DNA from: Hyphomicrobiales bacterium
GTDB lineage: Bacteria > Pseudomonadota > Alphaproteobacteria > Rhizobiales > Beijerinckiaceae
DNA length: 64,000 nt
Assembly (NCBI GenBank): GCA_017302635.1
Contig: JAFLCX010000001.1
Coordinates: forward strand, 1,302,001 to 1,366,000
Reading direction: 5' to 3'
Each line of letters opens with the position of its first letter. Positions within the stretch are counted from its first letter, which is position 1. The notes beneath the pieces were generated by a model. It was not told the origin of the DNA. It did not search any database and saw nothing but the letters and a program-made list of their open reading frames with translations. The position numbers and the translations under genes are program-made. Of the stretch, positions 1 through 13,400 are shown one piece after another.

Positions 1-89
1 AGGGGCGGCTGGACCCGATGCAGCAGGCTCTGTTCGAATCGATCACGAAGCGCTGCGCCGAACCTCCCGCTCAATCCCCGCAGCGCTGA
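1..89 (+). CDS. C-terminal end of an unidentified gene (partial, 5' end outside window)
   Basis: A reading frame open from the window edge ends with TGA at 87-89 and gives about 28 residues, ending in AEPPAQSPQR. The coding look (third-position G/C) and the short gap to the convergent DUF4337 gene fit the tail of a plus-strand gene. The piece is too short to assign a family, so no function is proposed. It could also be a chance open frame. Confidence 0.3.
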   Translation, partial: GRLDPMQQALFESITKRCAEPPAQSPQR

Positions 90-94
90 GCGGC

Positions 95-658
95 TCACGC
101 GAAGGGCAGGGCTTTCGGTGCCCATATCGCGAAGCCCATCAGCACAATCGCCCCAAAGCCGAGCCCGCCTGCACACCAGACCAGCATGCCCACGCCTGTG
201 ATCACCGCCGCCGAGGCCATGACAATCCCAATTTGGAGCAACCCCGAGGCCATTTCGAACACTTCGGAACGCGATTTCTGGATGTCGCGACGCTCTTCGG
301 CCGCCTTGGCACGGATGATGAGTTCCTTCCGGCCTTCATTCGTATCCGGCTCGCTTTCATAGCGTGCAGCAGTCTCGCGCCAGCGCTTGATCTGCGCCTC
401 ATAGGCCGCCTTTACCGCCGGATCGCTGACGCCAGCCAGATTGGCCTGCATCTCTTCGGCGGCGATGAGGGTCGAGGTGCGACGGATGGTTTTCGCCTGA
501 AAAAACGACCAGAGGTTCGAGGCTTCGATGTTCTTCGCGATGGAATCCGCGTCAGCCTGCTTGTTGCCCATCTCCGAGAAAGCCAGCAGCAAGGCGAGGA
601 TGGCGATCAAGAGACCGACCTTCTTGTTGCCATCGCTGAAATCCGGCGCTGCCGACAT
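95..658 (-). CDS. DUF4337 family membrane protein
   Basis: The 187-aa protein has an N-terminal hydrophobic segment (about residues 12-28), a charged alpha-helical middle rich in Arg/Glu (about 60-130) and two adjacent C-terminal membrane segments (about 138-185). This layout and the NKKVGLLIAILALLLAFSEM start match DUF4337, a family of unknown function in Proteobacteria. The start is well supported: GAGGAGG lies 5 bases before the ATG. It points toward, and ends just after, the partial plus-strand gene at the window edge. No catalytic motif is visible; the helical middle suggests a coiled-coil or scaffold role at the inner membrane, which is inference. Confidence 0.8.
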   Translation of the reverse strand: MSAAPDFSDGNKKVGLLIAILALLLAFSEMGNKQADADSIAKNIEASNLWSFFQAKTIRRTSTLIAAEEMQANLAGVSDPAVKAAYEAQIKRWRETAARYESEPDTNEGRKELIIRAKAAEERRDIQKSRSEVFEMASGLLQIGIVMASAAVITGVGMLVWCAGGLGFGAIVLMGFAIWAPKALPFA

Positions 659-720
659 TCGGGCCTCCTCGCTCGACTTGGTAGAATTCGCGCGGAGCTA
701 GCATAGGCTCGACGCCTCGT

Positions 721-1110
721 TCAACCGGCGCGGCGAGTCGTGTCGCGGATCACGACAACCGCGAAGAGCAAGTAGGCGATGATCAGAAGCAGGGAGGCGA
801 AAGCCGAGACCGGCTCGGCTGATTTGTAGCCCGAGAGAAGCGCCGCAAGGGACGGCACCAGCAGCAACACGCCCACGAATGCGAAGTTGAAATGCCAGCC
901 CGCGAGTGCGGGCTGCGTGACACCTGCGAGCCTGTAATACAATCCGTGCAGGAAGAATCCGACCCATCCCAGAAGCAGGAGATGAGCATGAACCGGCGCA
1001 AGCTGGTGATTGCCACTTGCGGCCATCAGGATACCAAGCGTCATACCGAGCGGCGCGGCAAGAACCCCGATCACAAGAAAGCGGCTTGAGAGTTTGGGCT
1101 GAACTGACAT
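721..1110 (-). CDS. Small COX1-like membrane protein with paired histidines
   Basis: A 129-aa protein with four predicted membrane segments. Segment 2 reads VHAHLLLLGWVGFFLHGLYY, which resembles the His-containing helix of heme-copper oxidase subunit I (HaHLNLLGWV type) found in small stand-alone relatives of cbb3/NorB subunit I. The longer frame begins 12 codons upstream, but GGAGACC lies just before the ATG at 1110, so the shorter start (MSVQPKL) is chosen. It lies downstream of xerC on the same strand with an 81-base gap. Heme binding is plausible from the histidines but not shown. With only four segments it cannot be a full oxidase subunit. Confidence 0.65.
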   Translation of the reverse strand: MSVQPKLSSRFLVIGVLAAPLGMTLGILMAASGNHQLAPVHAHLLLLGWVGFFLHGLYYRLAGVTQPALAGWHFNFAFVGVLLLVPSLAALLSGYKSAEPVSAFASLLLIIAYLLFAVVVIRDTTRRAG

Positions 1111-1191
1111 GGAGGTCTCCTCGGTGTTTTGTGTTCTGCCAAACACGTGAACCCCGAGACCGGATGCACCGCACGCCCTGTTTATTGATCT

Positions 1192-2100
1192 TCACGCCCT
1201 TGGGTGTGCGGACCGGTAGGCTGCCATCAGACGGGCGGTGTCGACCTCCGTGTAGACCTGCGTCGTCGAGAGCGAGGCATGGCCCAAGAGCTCCTGAATG
1301 GTGCGCAGGTCGCCGCCGCGTGCCAGGAGATGCGTCGCGAAGGAATGGCGCAAGGCATGCGGTGTGGCGCTCTCCGGCAGGCCCAGCGCGCCGCGCATCC
1401 CCTCCATCGCGAGCTGGATGATGCGGGGCGAGAGCGGCCCTCCTTTTGCGCCGACGAAAAGCGGGCCATCCGGGTCGATCCGCCACGGACATTGCGCGAG
1501 GTAATCGTCCACGGCCCGCGCGATTTGCGGCAGCACTGGCACCTGCCTTTGCTTGCCCCCCTTGCCAGTGATCAGCAGCGTCGAGCCTTCACGCGGCGCA
1601 TCCTTGCGCCTCAGCGATAGAGCTTCCGAGATGCGCAATCCGGCCCCGTAGAGCAGGGAGAAGACGGCGGCGTCGCGCGCGATGATCCAGCGCTCGCGGT
1701 CTTCGCCGGCGCGGATTGATGTCAAGGCCGTGGCGCGGGCATCGCCGGGTTGCAAGGGGCGGGGCAGCCCCTTTTTCACGCGCGGGCCTTTCACAGCCTT
1801 GAAAGCCGAGGCGTGGCCATGCCCCTCGCGCTCAAGATGCCGTGCGAAAGCGCGCAGGCCTGCGAGTTGACGCATGATTGAGCGATTGCCGATGCCTGCC
1901 GCCCGTCGCTCGCCGAGAAACAGGCGCAGATCGGCGGGCTTCAGCGACAGCAGATCCGAGGGTTGTGTGACCTCCTCGCCAAAATAGGCGAGCACCTGCC
2001 GCACGTCACGCCCATAGGCTTCCACCGTGTTGGGGGAAGCTTGTTTTTCGTGTGTGAGTGACCTGAGCCACAATTGAAGGGCGTTATGAAGTGCGTTCAT
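1192..2100 (-). CDS. xerC: Tyrosine recombinase XerC
   Basis: The 302-aa protein has an N-terminal SAM-like core-binding domain (about residues 5-95) and a C-terminal catalytic domain. The tyrosine-recombinase residues are visible in order: Arg in GAGLRISE, Lys in ITGKGGKQR, HALRHSFATH, His in LGHASLSTTQ and the nucleophile in VYT. With XerD it resolves chromosome dimers at dif. The length is normal. It lies beside and divergent from priA, an ordinary housekeeping context, and the second recombinase of the pair is encoded at 56958-57878. XerC rather than XerD is chosen from the HEKQASPNTVEAYGRDV start and closer overall resemblance; the two families are similar, so swapped names are possible. 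Confidence 0.88.
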   Translation of the reverse strand: MNALHNALQLWLRSLTHEKQASPNTVEAYGRDVRQVLAYFGEEVTQPSDLLSLKPADLRLFLGERRAAGIGNRSIMRQLAGLRAFARHLEREGHGHASAFKAVKGPRVKKGLPRPLQPGDARATALTSIRAGEDRERWIIARDAAVFSLLYGAGLRISEALSLRRKDAPREGSTLLITGKGGKQRQVPVLPQIARAVDDYLAQCPWRIDPDGPLFVGAKGGPLSPRIIQLAMEGMRGALGLPESATPHALRHSFATHLLARGGDLRTIQELLGHASLSTTQVYTEVDTARLMAAYRSAHPRA

Positions 2101-2199
2101 GGCGTATATTCTGGCGCTTCGAGGTTAAGGAACGGCCTATCTTCCGTGCCCGCGAATCGGTGCTAATCAGAGCGGTGAAGCGCGCGAGCAGGGGGAGCG

Positions 2200-4374
2200 A
2201 TGATCGCGGAAATCGTTCTGCCTCTGGCTCTGGATGGCGCCTATTCCTACCGCGTGCCGGAGGGCATGACGCTCAAGCCCGGCCAGACGGTGTCTGTTCC
2301 GCTCGGCACGCGAGAGACATTCGGGCTGGTTTGGGCGCTGGACGAGGCGGGTTCCGGCGAGAACCTCAAGACGATTCGTTCGGTCTCGAACCTGCCACCC
2401 TTGCCCGAAAAGCTCATGCAATTCATCGGGCGTGTTTCCGCCTACACGCTCGCGCCGCTGGGTCTGGTGGCCAAGATGGCGATGCGCGACCCTGAGGCCG
2501 AGGCGCACGAGGCGCCGAAATTTGGGCTTCGGTTGACGGGAAACGAACCCCGGCGCCTCACGCCGACCCGCGCCCGGTTGCTCGCTGCGGCGAACGGCGG
2601 GCTGGCGCACCGCAAGCGCGACCTCGCCGAGGCCGCAGCCTGCTCGACAGGTGTGATCGATGCGCTGGTGGATGAAGGTGTTTTTGAAGTGGTGCCGCTG
2701 CCCGCGGTTTCACGCGCGGCTGTGCTCGATTTTTCGTCACGCGGACCAAAGCTCAATATCGATCAACTGACCGCCGCTTCCCATTTGCGGCAGGCGGTCC
2801 AGAACAACGGTTTCGCGCCGATCCTGCTTGAAGGTGTCACCGGTTCGGGCAAGACCGAGGTTTATTTCGAGGCCGTCGCGTCTGCGATCGAGCGAGGACA
2901 ACAGGCGCTGATCCTGCTGCCGGAAATATCGCTCACGCCGGAATTCGTGGCACGGTTCGAGGCCCGTTTCGGGGGCGCGCCGGGGCTCTGGCATTCCGGC
3001 ATTTCGCCCACACGCCGTGACCGGCTCTGGCATGCCGTGGCCGAAAACGAGGCGAAAGTGGTGGTCGGCGCGCGTTCGGCTCTCTTCCTGCCCTTTGCCG
3101 GACTCGGATTGATCGTGGTGGACGAGGAGCATGAAGCCGCCTTCAAGCAGGACGACACGGTGCGTTACCACGCCCGTGACATGGCGGTTTTGCGTGCCCA
3201 GACCGAAGGCTGCCCTGTGATCCTGTCATCGGCGACACCGTCGATCGAGACCCGCGTCAATGCGGCGCAGGGGCGGTATCGGCATCTGCAGCTCGAAGCC
3301 CGCGCCACCGGGCAGGTTATGCCGGACATCTCGGTGATCGACCTCACGCGGGATGCTCCGGCACGCGGGTCCTACCTGTCGCCGAAACTGATTGCGCTCG
3401 CGAGCGAAACCCTCGCGCGCGGCGAGCAGGTGATGTTCTTCCTCAACCGACGCGGTTACGCCCCGCTCACCCTGTGCCGCTCCTGCGGGCATCGCTGGCA
3501 ATGCCCAAACTGCGATGCCTGGCTCGTCGAGCACCGGTTCAGGCGCGCGCTTATCTGCCATCATTGCGGGCATACTGAACGTCGCCCCACCCAATGCGTC
3601 GCCTGTGGGGCCGAGGAGAGCCTCACCGCCTGCGGGCCTGGCGTCGAGCGCATCGCCGAGGAAGTCGCGCAGGCTTTCCCCGAGCATTCGCGCATCGTGC
3701 TTTCGAGCGATTTTCCCGGTGGAACGGAGCGCCTGAAGCGCGAACTGGAGGCGGTGGCCAAGGGCGAGTTCCGGATCATCATCGGCACGCAACTCATCGC
3801 CAAGGGCCATAATTTCCCGCTTCTCACGCTGGCCGCAGTGGTGGATGCCGATATCGGCCTCGTTTCGAGCGATCCGCGTGCCTCCGAGCGCGCTTTCCAA
3901 CTCCTCACACAGGTGACCGGGCGATCGGGGCGCGGCGAGCGGCCGGGGTGCGGCGTCCTGCAGAGTTTCCAGCCCCGGCATCCGGTGATTGCGGCGCTGC
4001 TCTCGGGCGACCATCACGCTTTCTATGCTGCTGAAATTGCCAGTCGTGATGCGGCCGGATTGCCGCCTTTCGGGCGGTTGGCGAGTGTGCTGATTTCAGC
4101 GAAGGAGCGCTCGGCTGCGGAAAACCATTCGCGGCTTCTCGCCGAAGCCGGATATCGGTTGCTCACGGAGCAGGGCGAGAACCGGATCACAATTCTGGGG
4201 CCTGCCGAGCCACCGCTCGCGCTGCTGCGCGGCAAGCATCGGATGCGCCTTATTCTGAAAGCGCCGCGTGCCGTTTCGTTGCAGGCATTCATCCGTGCCC
4301 TGCTGACACGCGCCGGCAATCCGAAGGGCGGTGCCAGGGTGGATGTCGATATGGATCCCCAAAGCTTCCTCTGA
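2200..4374 (+). CDS. priA: Primosomal protein N' (replication restart helicase PriA)
   Basis: PriA is a 3'-to-5' helicase that binds stalled forks and reloads the replisome. The 724-aa protein shows the 3'-end-binding domain (about 1-100), Walker A in GVTGSGKTEVYF (about 213), the DEEH box, and eight cysteines in four CxxC pairs (about 425-470) that hold two zinc ions within the helicase core. The C-terminal helicase lobe follows, with GTQLIAKGHNFP and QVTGRSGRGERPG. Length is typical. The ATG follows a GGGGGAG stretch very closely. It is divergent from xerC with about 100 bases between starts. All expected motifs are intact. Confidence 0.95.
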   Translation: MIAEIVLPLALDGAYSYRVPEGMTLKPGQTVSVPLGTRETFGLVWALDEAGSGENLKTIRSVSNLPPLPEKLMQFIGRVSAYTLAPLGLVAKMAMRDPEAEAHEAPKFGLRLTGNEPRRLTPTRARLLAAANGGLAHRKRDLAEAAACSTGVIDALVDEGVFEVVPLPAVSRAAVLDFSSRGPKLNIDQLTAASHLRQAVQNNGFAPILLEGVTGSGKTEVYFEAVASAIERGQQALILLPEISLTPEFVARFEARFGGAPGLWHSGISPTRRDRLWHAVAENEAKVVVGARSALFLPFAGLGLIVVDEEHEAAFKQDDTVRYHARDMAVLRAQTEGCPVILSSATPSIETRVNAAQGRYRHLQLEARATGQVMPDISVIDLTRDAPARGSYLSPKLIALASETLARGEQVMFFLNRRGYAPLTLCRSCGHRWQCPNCDAWLVEHRFRRALICHHCGHTERRPTQCVACGAEESLTACGPGVERIAEEVAQAFPEHSRIVLSSDFPGGTERLKRELEAVAKGEFRIIIGTQLIAKGHNFPLLTLAAVVDADIGLVSSDPRASERAFQLLTQVTGRSGRGERPGCGVLQSFQPRHPVIAALLSGDHHAFYAAEIASRDAAGLPPFGRLASVLISAKERSAAENHSRLLAEAGYRLLTEQGENRITILGPAEPPLALLRGKHRMRLILKAPRAVSLQAFIRALLTRAGNPKGGARVDVDMDPQSFL

Positions 4375-4615
4375 TCAGCCAAGCCAATCGGTTCGTGCCG
4401 CCCGATTGATCCGAAAGTCGATCCGGGAAAGGGGTTGCGCGGGCGTTGAAGATTTGTTAGCGACCCGTCCGACCGGTTTGGCATGCGTTTGCTCCCGCTC
4501 CGGTGTTCTTCCGTAGACATCCCCGCTTCGGGGCACAATTTCAAGAAGCGCCAGCGCGCGGCCTGCGCCTGAACGATCTTCTCGAAACCGTGTGAGAGAA
4601 CGAAAGACATCCATC

Positions 4616-6720
<2,105 letters not shown>

Positions 6721-6729
6721 GGAAAAGCT

Positions 6730-6750
6730 GCGCGGAGCCAGCCTCCGCGC
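6730..6750 (+). other. Intercistronic hairpin between atpA and atpG
   Basis: Perfect 8-bp arms GCGCGGAG and CTCCGCGC flank a 5-base loop in the 57-base atpA-atpG gap. No T-run follows, so it is not a terminator. In atp operons such stems commonly protect 3' ends and tune relative subunit levels; that role is inferred here. Confidence 0.5.
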
Positions 6751-6777
6751 CTTGCCTCCGGCCAGACGGGAAATCCA

Positions 6778-7644
6778 ATGCCCTCGTTGAAAGACCTTCG
6801 CAATCGCATCGCCTCCGTGAAGGCGACGCAGAAGATCACCAAGGCCATGCAGATGGTGGCCGCGGCGAAGCTTCGTCGTGCCCAGACTGCGGCCGAAGCC
6901 GCGCGCCCCTATGCCAGCAAGATGGAAACCGTTCTGGCCAATCTCGGCGCCGGTATTTCAGGCGCTGACGCGCCGAAACTGCTCGCCGGCACCGGCTCCG
7001 ATCAGGTGCATCTGCTCGTGGTCTGCACGGCCGAGCGCGGTCTTTGCGGCGCGTTCAACTCCTCGATCGCCCGCCTTGCACGTGAGCACATCTCCAAGCT
7101 CCAGCAGGCTGGCAAAACGGTGAAAATCCTGTGCGTGGGCCGAAAGGGCTACGACATCTTGAAGCGGCAATACGAGAAGCTCATTCTCGATGTCGTCGAT
7201 CTGCGCTCGGTCAAGCAGATCGGTTACGCCAATGCCGATGAGATCGCGAAGCGCGTCATGGCGATGTTCGAGGCCGGCGAGTTCGATGTCGCCACGCTCT
7301 TCTATTCGCAGTTCAAGTCGGTGATCGCGCAGATCCCGACTGCCCAGCGCATCATTCCGGCTGAAATCCCGGAGGGTGCGGGCGCTGCAGCCTCTTACGA
7401 ATATGAACCGGACGAGGGCGCCATTCTCGCCTCACTCCTGCCGCGCAACCTTTCGGTGCAGGTCTTCCGCGCCCTGCTCGAAAACGCGGCCTCCGAACAG
7501 GGCGCGCGCATGAGCGCGATGGACAACGCCACGCGCAATGCCGGCGACATGATCAAGAAGCAGACGCAGAAGTACAACAGAACGCGTCAGGCGATGATCA
7601 CCAAGGAACTTATCGAAATCATTTCGGGCGCGGAAGCGCTCTGA
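6778..7644 (+). CDS. atpG: F1F0 ATP synthase subunit gamma
   Basis: Central rotary shaft of F1. The N-terminal coiled-coil helix ([20 protein letters not shown]) and the C-terminal helix ([20 protein letters not shown] followed by [12 protein letters not shown]) are the conserved ends that form the antiparallel shaft; the Rossmann-like middle contains [14 protein letters not shown]. The length of 288 aa is normal. It sits 57 bases after atpA and 29 before atpD in the operon. GGGAAA precedes the ATG. Confidence 0.97.
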   Translation: MPSLKDLRNRIASVKATQKITKAMQMVAAAKLRRAQTAAEAARPYASKMETVLANLGAGISGADAPKLLAGTGSDQVHLLVVCTAERGLCGAFNSSIARLAREHISKLQQAGKTVKILCVGRKGYDILKRQYEKLILDVVDLRSVKQIGYANADEIAKRVMAMFEAGEFDVATLFYSQFKSVIAQIPTAQRIIPAEIPEGAGAAASYEYEPDEGAILASLLPRNLSVQVFRALLENAASEQGARMSAMDNATRNAGDMIKKQTQKYNRTRQAMITKELIEIISGAEAL

Positions 7645-7655
7645 TCAGGCATTAG

Positions 7656-9110
<1,455 letters not shown>

Positions 9111-9112
9111 TC

Positions 9113-9499
9113 ATGGCCAGTTTCAACTTTGAACTCGTCTCGCCGGAGCGTGTTCTGTTCTCGGGTGATGTGAACTCGGTGGTCGTCCCGGCCGCCGAGG
9201 GTGAAATCACCGTGCTCGCGAACCACGCGCCGTTCATGTCGGCCGTGCGGCCGGGCGTCGTCACAGTGGATGGCGGCAAGCGCCTCTTCGTGCGCGGTGG
9301 CTTCGTGGACGTGAACGCTTCCGGCCTCACGCTGCTCGCCGAGCAGGCGGTGGCGGTGGACGAGATCGACCGCGAAAAGCTCGCGGCTGATCTCAAATCT
9401 GCCGAGGATGAACTGAAGGGTGCAACCGGCGAGGCTCTTGCCGCTGCCGAGGACCGGTTTGCCGCCCTCTCGGCGATGATGGCTGCCGTACGCAGCTGA
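9113..9499 (+). CDS. atpC: F1F0 ATP synthase subunit epsilon
   Basis: Small regulatory subunit that binds gamma and inhibits ATP hydrolysis. The N-terminal beta-sandwich begins FNFELVSPERVLFSGDV and contains the conserved EGEITVLANHAPFMS; the C-terminal part is a short two-helix region rich in Ala/Glu. At 128 aa it is within the family range. It is the last gene of the operon, followed by a strong terminator hairpin. Only two bases separate it from atpD, so translation is probably coupled. Confidence 0.95.
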   Translation: MASFNFELVSPERVLFSGDVNSVVVPAAEGEITVLANHAPFMSAVRPGVVTVDGGKRLFVRGGFVDVNASGLTLLAEQAVAVDEIDREKLAADLKSAEDELKGATGEALAAAEDRFAALSAMMAAVRS

Positions 9500-9524
9500 A
9501 TTTCCGCGCTCTTTTCGAGTGTCG

Positions 9525-9548
9525 AAAGCCGCCTCAGGGCGGCTTTTT
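9525..9548 (+). terminator. Rho-independent terminator of the atp operon
   Basis: Arms AAAGCCGCC and GGCGGCTTT around the loop TCAG make a 9-bp stem that runs into five Ts, 25 bases after the atpC stop. It lies between the convergent ends of atpC and the outer-membrane protein gene. The opposite strand has only a three-T tail, so it should act mainly on atp transcripts. Confidence 0.85.
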
Positions 9549-9551
9549 GCT

Positions 9552-10343
9552 TTAAAAGCGGATTGTAGCCCCGACACGCGGCTGAAACGTGAAAATCTTC
9601 GTCCGGTTCGGGGCGTAGCTTGAATAGGTGCGGGTGTAGTTCGCGCCCAGCGTCACCTCCCGGTCCTTTGCCCACTCATAACCGATCCCGGCGCGCAGGC
9701 TGATGCTGCGATCATTGATGCGCGGCAGAATGGGTGTCTTGTCTTCCAGCACGTAGCCAAAGCCCGAGCCTGCGCGGAAACTCCAGGCGCCCGTGCGATA
9801 AACCAGCGTGGCGTTGGCACCGGCGCGGAACTGGTCCTCGGTGCCATCATTGAAAAAGCGCCGGGCGACGCGGCTGAAGATCAGCAAGGTCCATCCATCG
9901 GTGATGGCAATCGGCCGGATCAGGTTGATGCCCAACTCGCTGCTGGCACTCTCGTGGCCAGCGAGGTCATGGTCCATTGTCTTGCGATGTCCCGCAGTGG
10001 CTGCGAGGGTGAACCCCTGCCAGCTTTGCGAAAGGCTCACCCCAACAATTCCCCGCACGAACCCGGCCGTTTCCTCGCGGCTATAGTGCTCGCCCGTGCC
10101 GGTGCCGGACAGCGTGAGCGCGCCGCCCTGCCAGAGCGCAAGCCGGTAGGCCAGGCCGATTTCGGAGCTTATGAACACGTCGCCTCTGGCGCGCGTCGTC
10201 AATTCCAGCGGGTTCGAGTGCCAGCCGGCGCCAAACCCGAGCGAAAGGGCCCAGCCTGCAGGCGGCGGCTCGCCGGGGCGTGTCTGCGCCATAACGGGGG
10301 CGCAGGCCGCTGTCATCGCCAGAAAAAGGATCGCGACGCGCAA
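9552..10343 (-). CDS. Predicted outer-membrane beta-barrel protein
   Basis: The 263-aa protein starts with a signal peptide (MRVAILFLAMTAACAPVMAQ), followed by alternating amphipathic strands rich in Gly, Tyr and Phe and ending in a terminal phenylalanine (GATIRF), the usual outer-membrane insertion signal. I do not recognise a named family, so no substrate is proposed. The start codon is TTG: GGGGAGG lies six bases before it and no better ATG exists before the signal peptide. That ribosome-binding site lies inside a hairpin that also looks like the terminator of putA just upstream. Transcription from putA could therefore hide the site. Confidence 0.75.
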   Translation of the reverse strand: MRVAILFLAMTAACAPVMAQTRPGEPPPAGWALSLGFGAGWHSNPLELTTRARGDVFISSEIGLAYRLALWQGGALTLSGTGTGEHYSREETAGFVRGIVGVSLSQSWQGFTLAATAGHRKTMDHDLAGHESASSELGINLIRPIAITDGWTLLIFSRVARRFFNDGTEDQFRAGANATLVYRTGAWSFRAGSGFGYVLEDKTPILPRINDRSISLRAGIGYEWAKDREVTLGANYTRTYSSYAPNRTKIFTFQPRVGATIRF

Positions 10344-10374
10344 GAAAAGCCTCCCCGGAACCCGGATGAGGCTT
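10341..10374 (-). terminator. Probable terminator of putA, overlapping the next gene's ribosome-binding site
   Basis: Read on the minus strand, arms AAGCCTC and GAGGCTT (7 bp) enclose a 14-base GC-rich loop and are followed by TTCTTG. It lies about 30 bases after the putA stop. The second arm includes the GGAGG that serves the TTG start at 10343. The weak T-run makes termination partial at best. Confidence 0.45.
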
Positions 10375-10403
10375 AGCCGAAACGCCCGCGCGGGCCAAGC
10401 CGC

Positions 10404-13400
10404 TCACTCTTCGGAGAGAGACATGAGGCTCGCATTGCCCCCGGCCGCCGCCGAGTTCACCGAGATCACCTGCTCGGTGACGAAACGCATCAGGTAATTC
10501 GGCCCCCCGGCCTTCGGTCCCGTGCCGGAAAGCCCGTGCCCGCCGAAAGGTTGCACCCCGACCACCGCGCCGATCATGTTGCGGTTGATGTAGATGTTGC
10601 CGGTTTGCAGGCGGTTTGTGACTTTCTCGATATCCGTATCGATGCGCGAGTGCATGCCGAAGGTGAGGCCGTAGCCCGAGCCCTCGATCGCCTCGACAAT
10701 GTGGCTCAGTTCGCCCGCCTTGTAGCGCACCACATGCAGGATGGGGCCGAACATCTCTTCGCCCAGATCCTCGACCCGCTTCAGTTCAAAAATATGCGGG
10801 GCGACGTAAAGCCCTTCGGGCGCGCGGCCGGCATAGTGGGTCTTGGCCTCAGCCTTCATGCGTTCGATGTGTGCATCGAGGCTCGCCTTGGCTTCGGCAT
10901 CGATCACCGGGCCGATATGGGTTGAGGGAAGCGCCGGATCACCCAATCGCAGGGCCTTCGCCGCCCCGATGATCATCTCGATCATCCGGTCCGCGACATC
11001 CTCCTGCACGCACAGCAGGCGCAGGGCCGAACAGCGCTGACCGGCCGAGCGGAAGGCGGAAAGGGTTACATCATCGGCCACCTGTTCGGGCAGCGCCGTT
11101 GCATCGACGATCATGGCGTTGATGCCGCCCGTTTCCGCAATCAGCGGCACGATCGCGCCGTCTTTGGCGGCGAGTGCACGATTGATACGCCGGGCAGTGT
11201 CGGTCGAGCCGGTAAAGACCACGCCGGCTATGGCTGGGTGTTCGACTAGCGCCGCGCCGATCCGGCCATCGCCCAGCACCAGATGCAGCGCATCGGTCGG
11301 GATTCCGGCCTCATGCAGCAGCCCGACGGCAAGCGCGCCGATGAGCGGTGTCTGCTCGGCTGGTTTCGCCACGACCGTGTTGCCGGCCGCCAGAGCCGCC
11401 GCGATCTGTCCAAGGAAAATCGCCAGCGGAAAATTCCACGGCGCGATCGCGATGATCACGCCGCGTGGGCGATAGAGTAGACGATTGTCCTCGCCCGTGG
11501 GGCCGGGAAGAATGACCGGCGAAGCCATCAGGCGCTCGGCCTCGCCCGCATAGTAGCGCAGAAAATCGACCGCTTCGCGAATTTCGGCGATCGCGTCGTC
11601 GAGAGTTTTGCCCGCCTCACGATGCAGCAAAGCGATGATCCGACCGGTTTTGGCTTCCAGTTTGTCGGCGGCTTTGCGCAGAAGCGTCGCGCGGGTCGCG
11701 GCATTCGAACGGCCCCAGGTCTTGAATCCCGAGAGCGCCGCTTCAACGGCCGCCCCCACTTCGGTGGGAGTGGCGCTCGTGGCCTGGCCGATCACTGCGC
11801 CATCGACCGGCGAGAGAATATTCGCAGGCGTGCCGGGAACGGCCTTGCCGGAAATCAAGCTTGCAGCCCGGGCGGGCGCGAAATCGCGGCTCGAGAGCAG
11901 GGTCTCGAGGGTCGCGGCATGGCCGAGCTCATAGCCACGGCTGTTCTTGCGCCCATCGGGAAAAATCGCCTCGGGCAGGGGCAGATGCTTGTGGCGGGCC
12001 CGATCGGGCGAGGCAATCAGCGCGGCGGGACGCGTCAGCAGCTTCCTGATCGGCACGCTTGAATCCGCTGCTTCGTTCACGAAGGAGGAATTGGCGCCAT
12101 TTTCGAGCAGCCGGCGCACCAGATAGGCCAGAAGATCGCGATGCCCGCCGACCGGTGCGTAGACCCGGCAAGCGACATCGGGATGCGCTGCGAGCAGGGC
12201 GCCGTAGGCTGCATCACCCATGCCATGCAGCCGCTGGAACTCGTAGCCCTCGTCATTTCCGGCCAGTTCGCGGATGCTGGCGATGGTCAGCGCATTGTGA
12301 GTGGCAAATTGGGGATAGAGGCGCGGCCGGGCGGCGAGCATCGCCTTCGCGCAGGCCGCATAATTGAGGTCGGTCATCGCCTTGCGGGTGAAGACCGGGT
12401 AATCCGGCAACCCGCGCTCCTGCGTGCGCTTCACCTCGCTATCCCAATACGCCCCTTTGACAAGGCGCACCATGAAACGGGTGTTCAGTCGTTCCGCGAG
12501 TTGATCGAGCCAGTGGATCACGCTCAGCGCCCGCTTCTGGTAGGCTTGAACGGCCAGACCGAGGCCGTTCCATCCGGCGAGGCGTGAGTCACTCGCCACC
12601 AACTGGAACAGATCAAGCGAGAGTTCGAGTCGATCGGCCTCTTCGGCATCAATGGTGAAATTCATGTCGAAGCTTTTCGCCGATTCCGCCAGCGCGATGA
12701 CGCGCGGTGTGAGTTCAGCCAGCACCGCTTCGCGGTTGGTCGCCTCATAACGTGGGTGCAAAGCCGAGAGCTTTACCGAAATACCGGGTCGATCTGGCAG
12801 AGGTTCGTTGCCGGCCTTGGCGCCGATATGGCGGATCGCATCGGCATAGGAGTCGAAATAGCGAGCCGCATCCTCGGCTGTGCGCGCCCCCTCGCCCAGC
12901 ATATCGAACGAATAACGATACGAACGTGCGGCCCCACTTGCCGCGCGCTTCAGGGCCTCATCGATGGTCTGCCCCAGAACGAAATGGCTGCCCATCACCC
13001 GCATCGCCTGACGGGCCGCGGTGCGGATGGTTGGCAGGCCGATACGCTTGGCAAGCGAGGCAATAATGCCATCCGGCGTTTCTCCGGGCTGGATCACCCG
13101 CGCGCCGATGCCGAGCGCCCAGGCCGAGGCGTTGATCAGCAGCGCATCGGATTTTGGCTGATGATCAAGAAAATTTCCCTGCCCGAGCTTGTCCTCGATC
13201 AGTTTGTCGGCGGTGCCCGAATCCGGCACCCGCAGGAGGGCCTCGGCCAGAACCATCAGCGCAAGACCCTCCTTGGTGGAGAGCGAGTATTCCTGCAAAA
13301 CCTGTTCGATACCCCCGATGCCGCCTTGCCCGGCGCGGATCGCCTCGATCAGCCGCGCCGCCTCACGATCGATGCGGGCCTCCGCCTCGGCGGGCAAGGG

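Noticed and set aside
1192..2100. Tyrosine recombinase as a phage or island integrase
   Set aside because: Length, sequence and housekeeping neighbours fit XerC; the XerD partner is also present.
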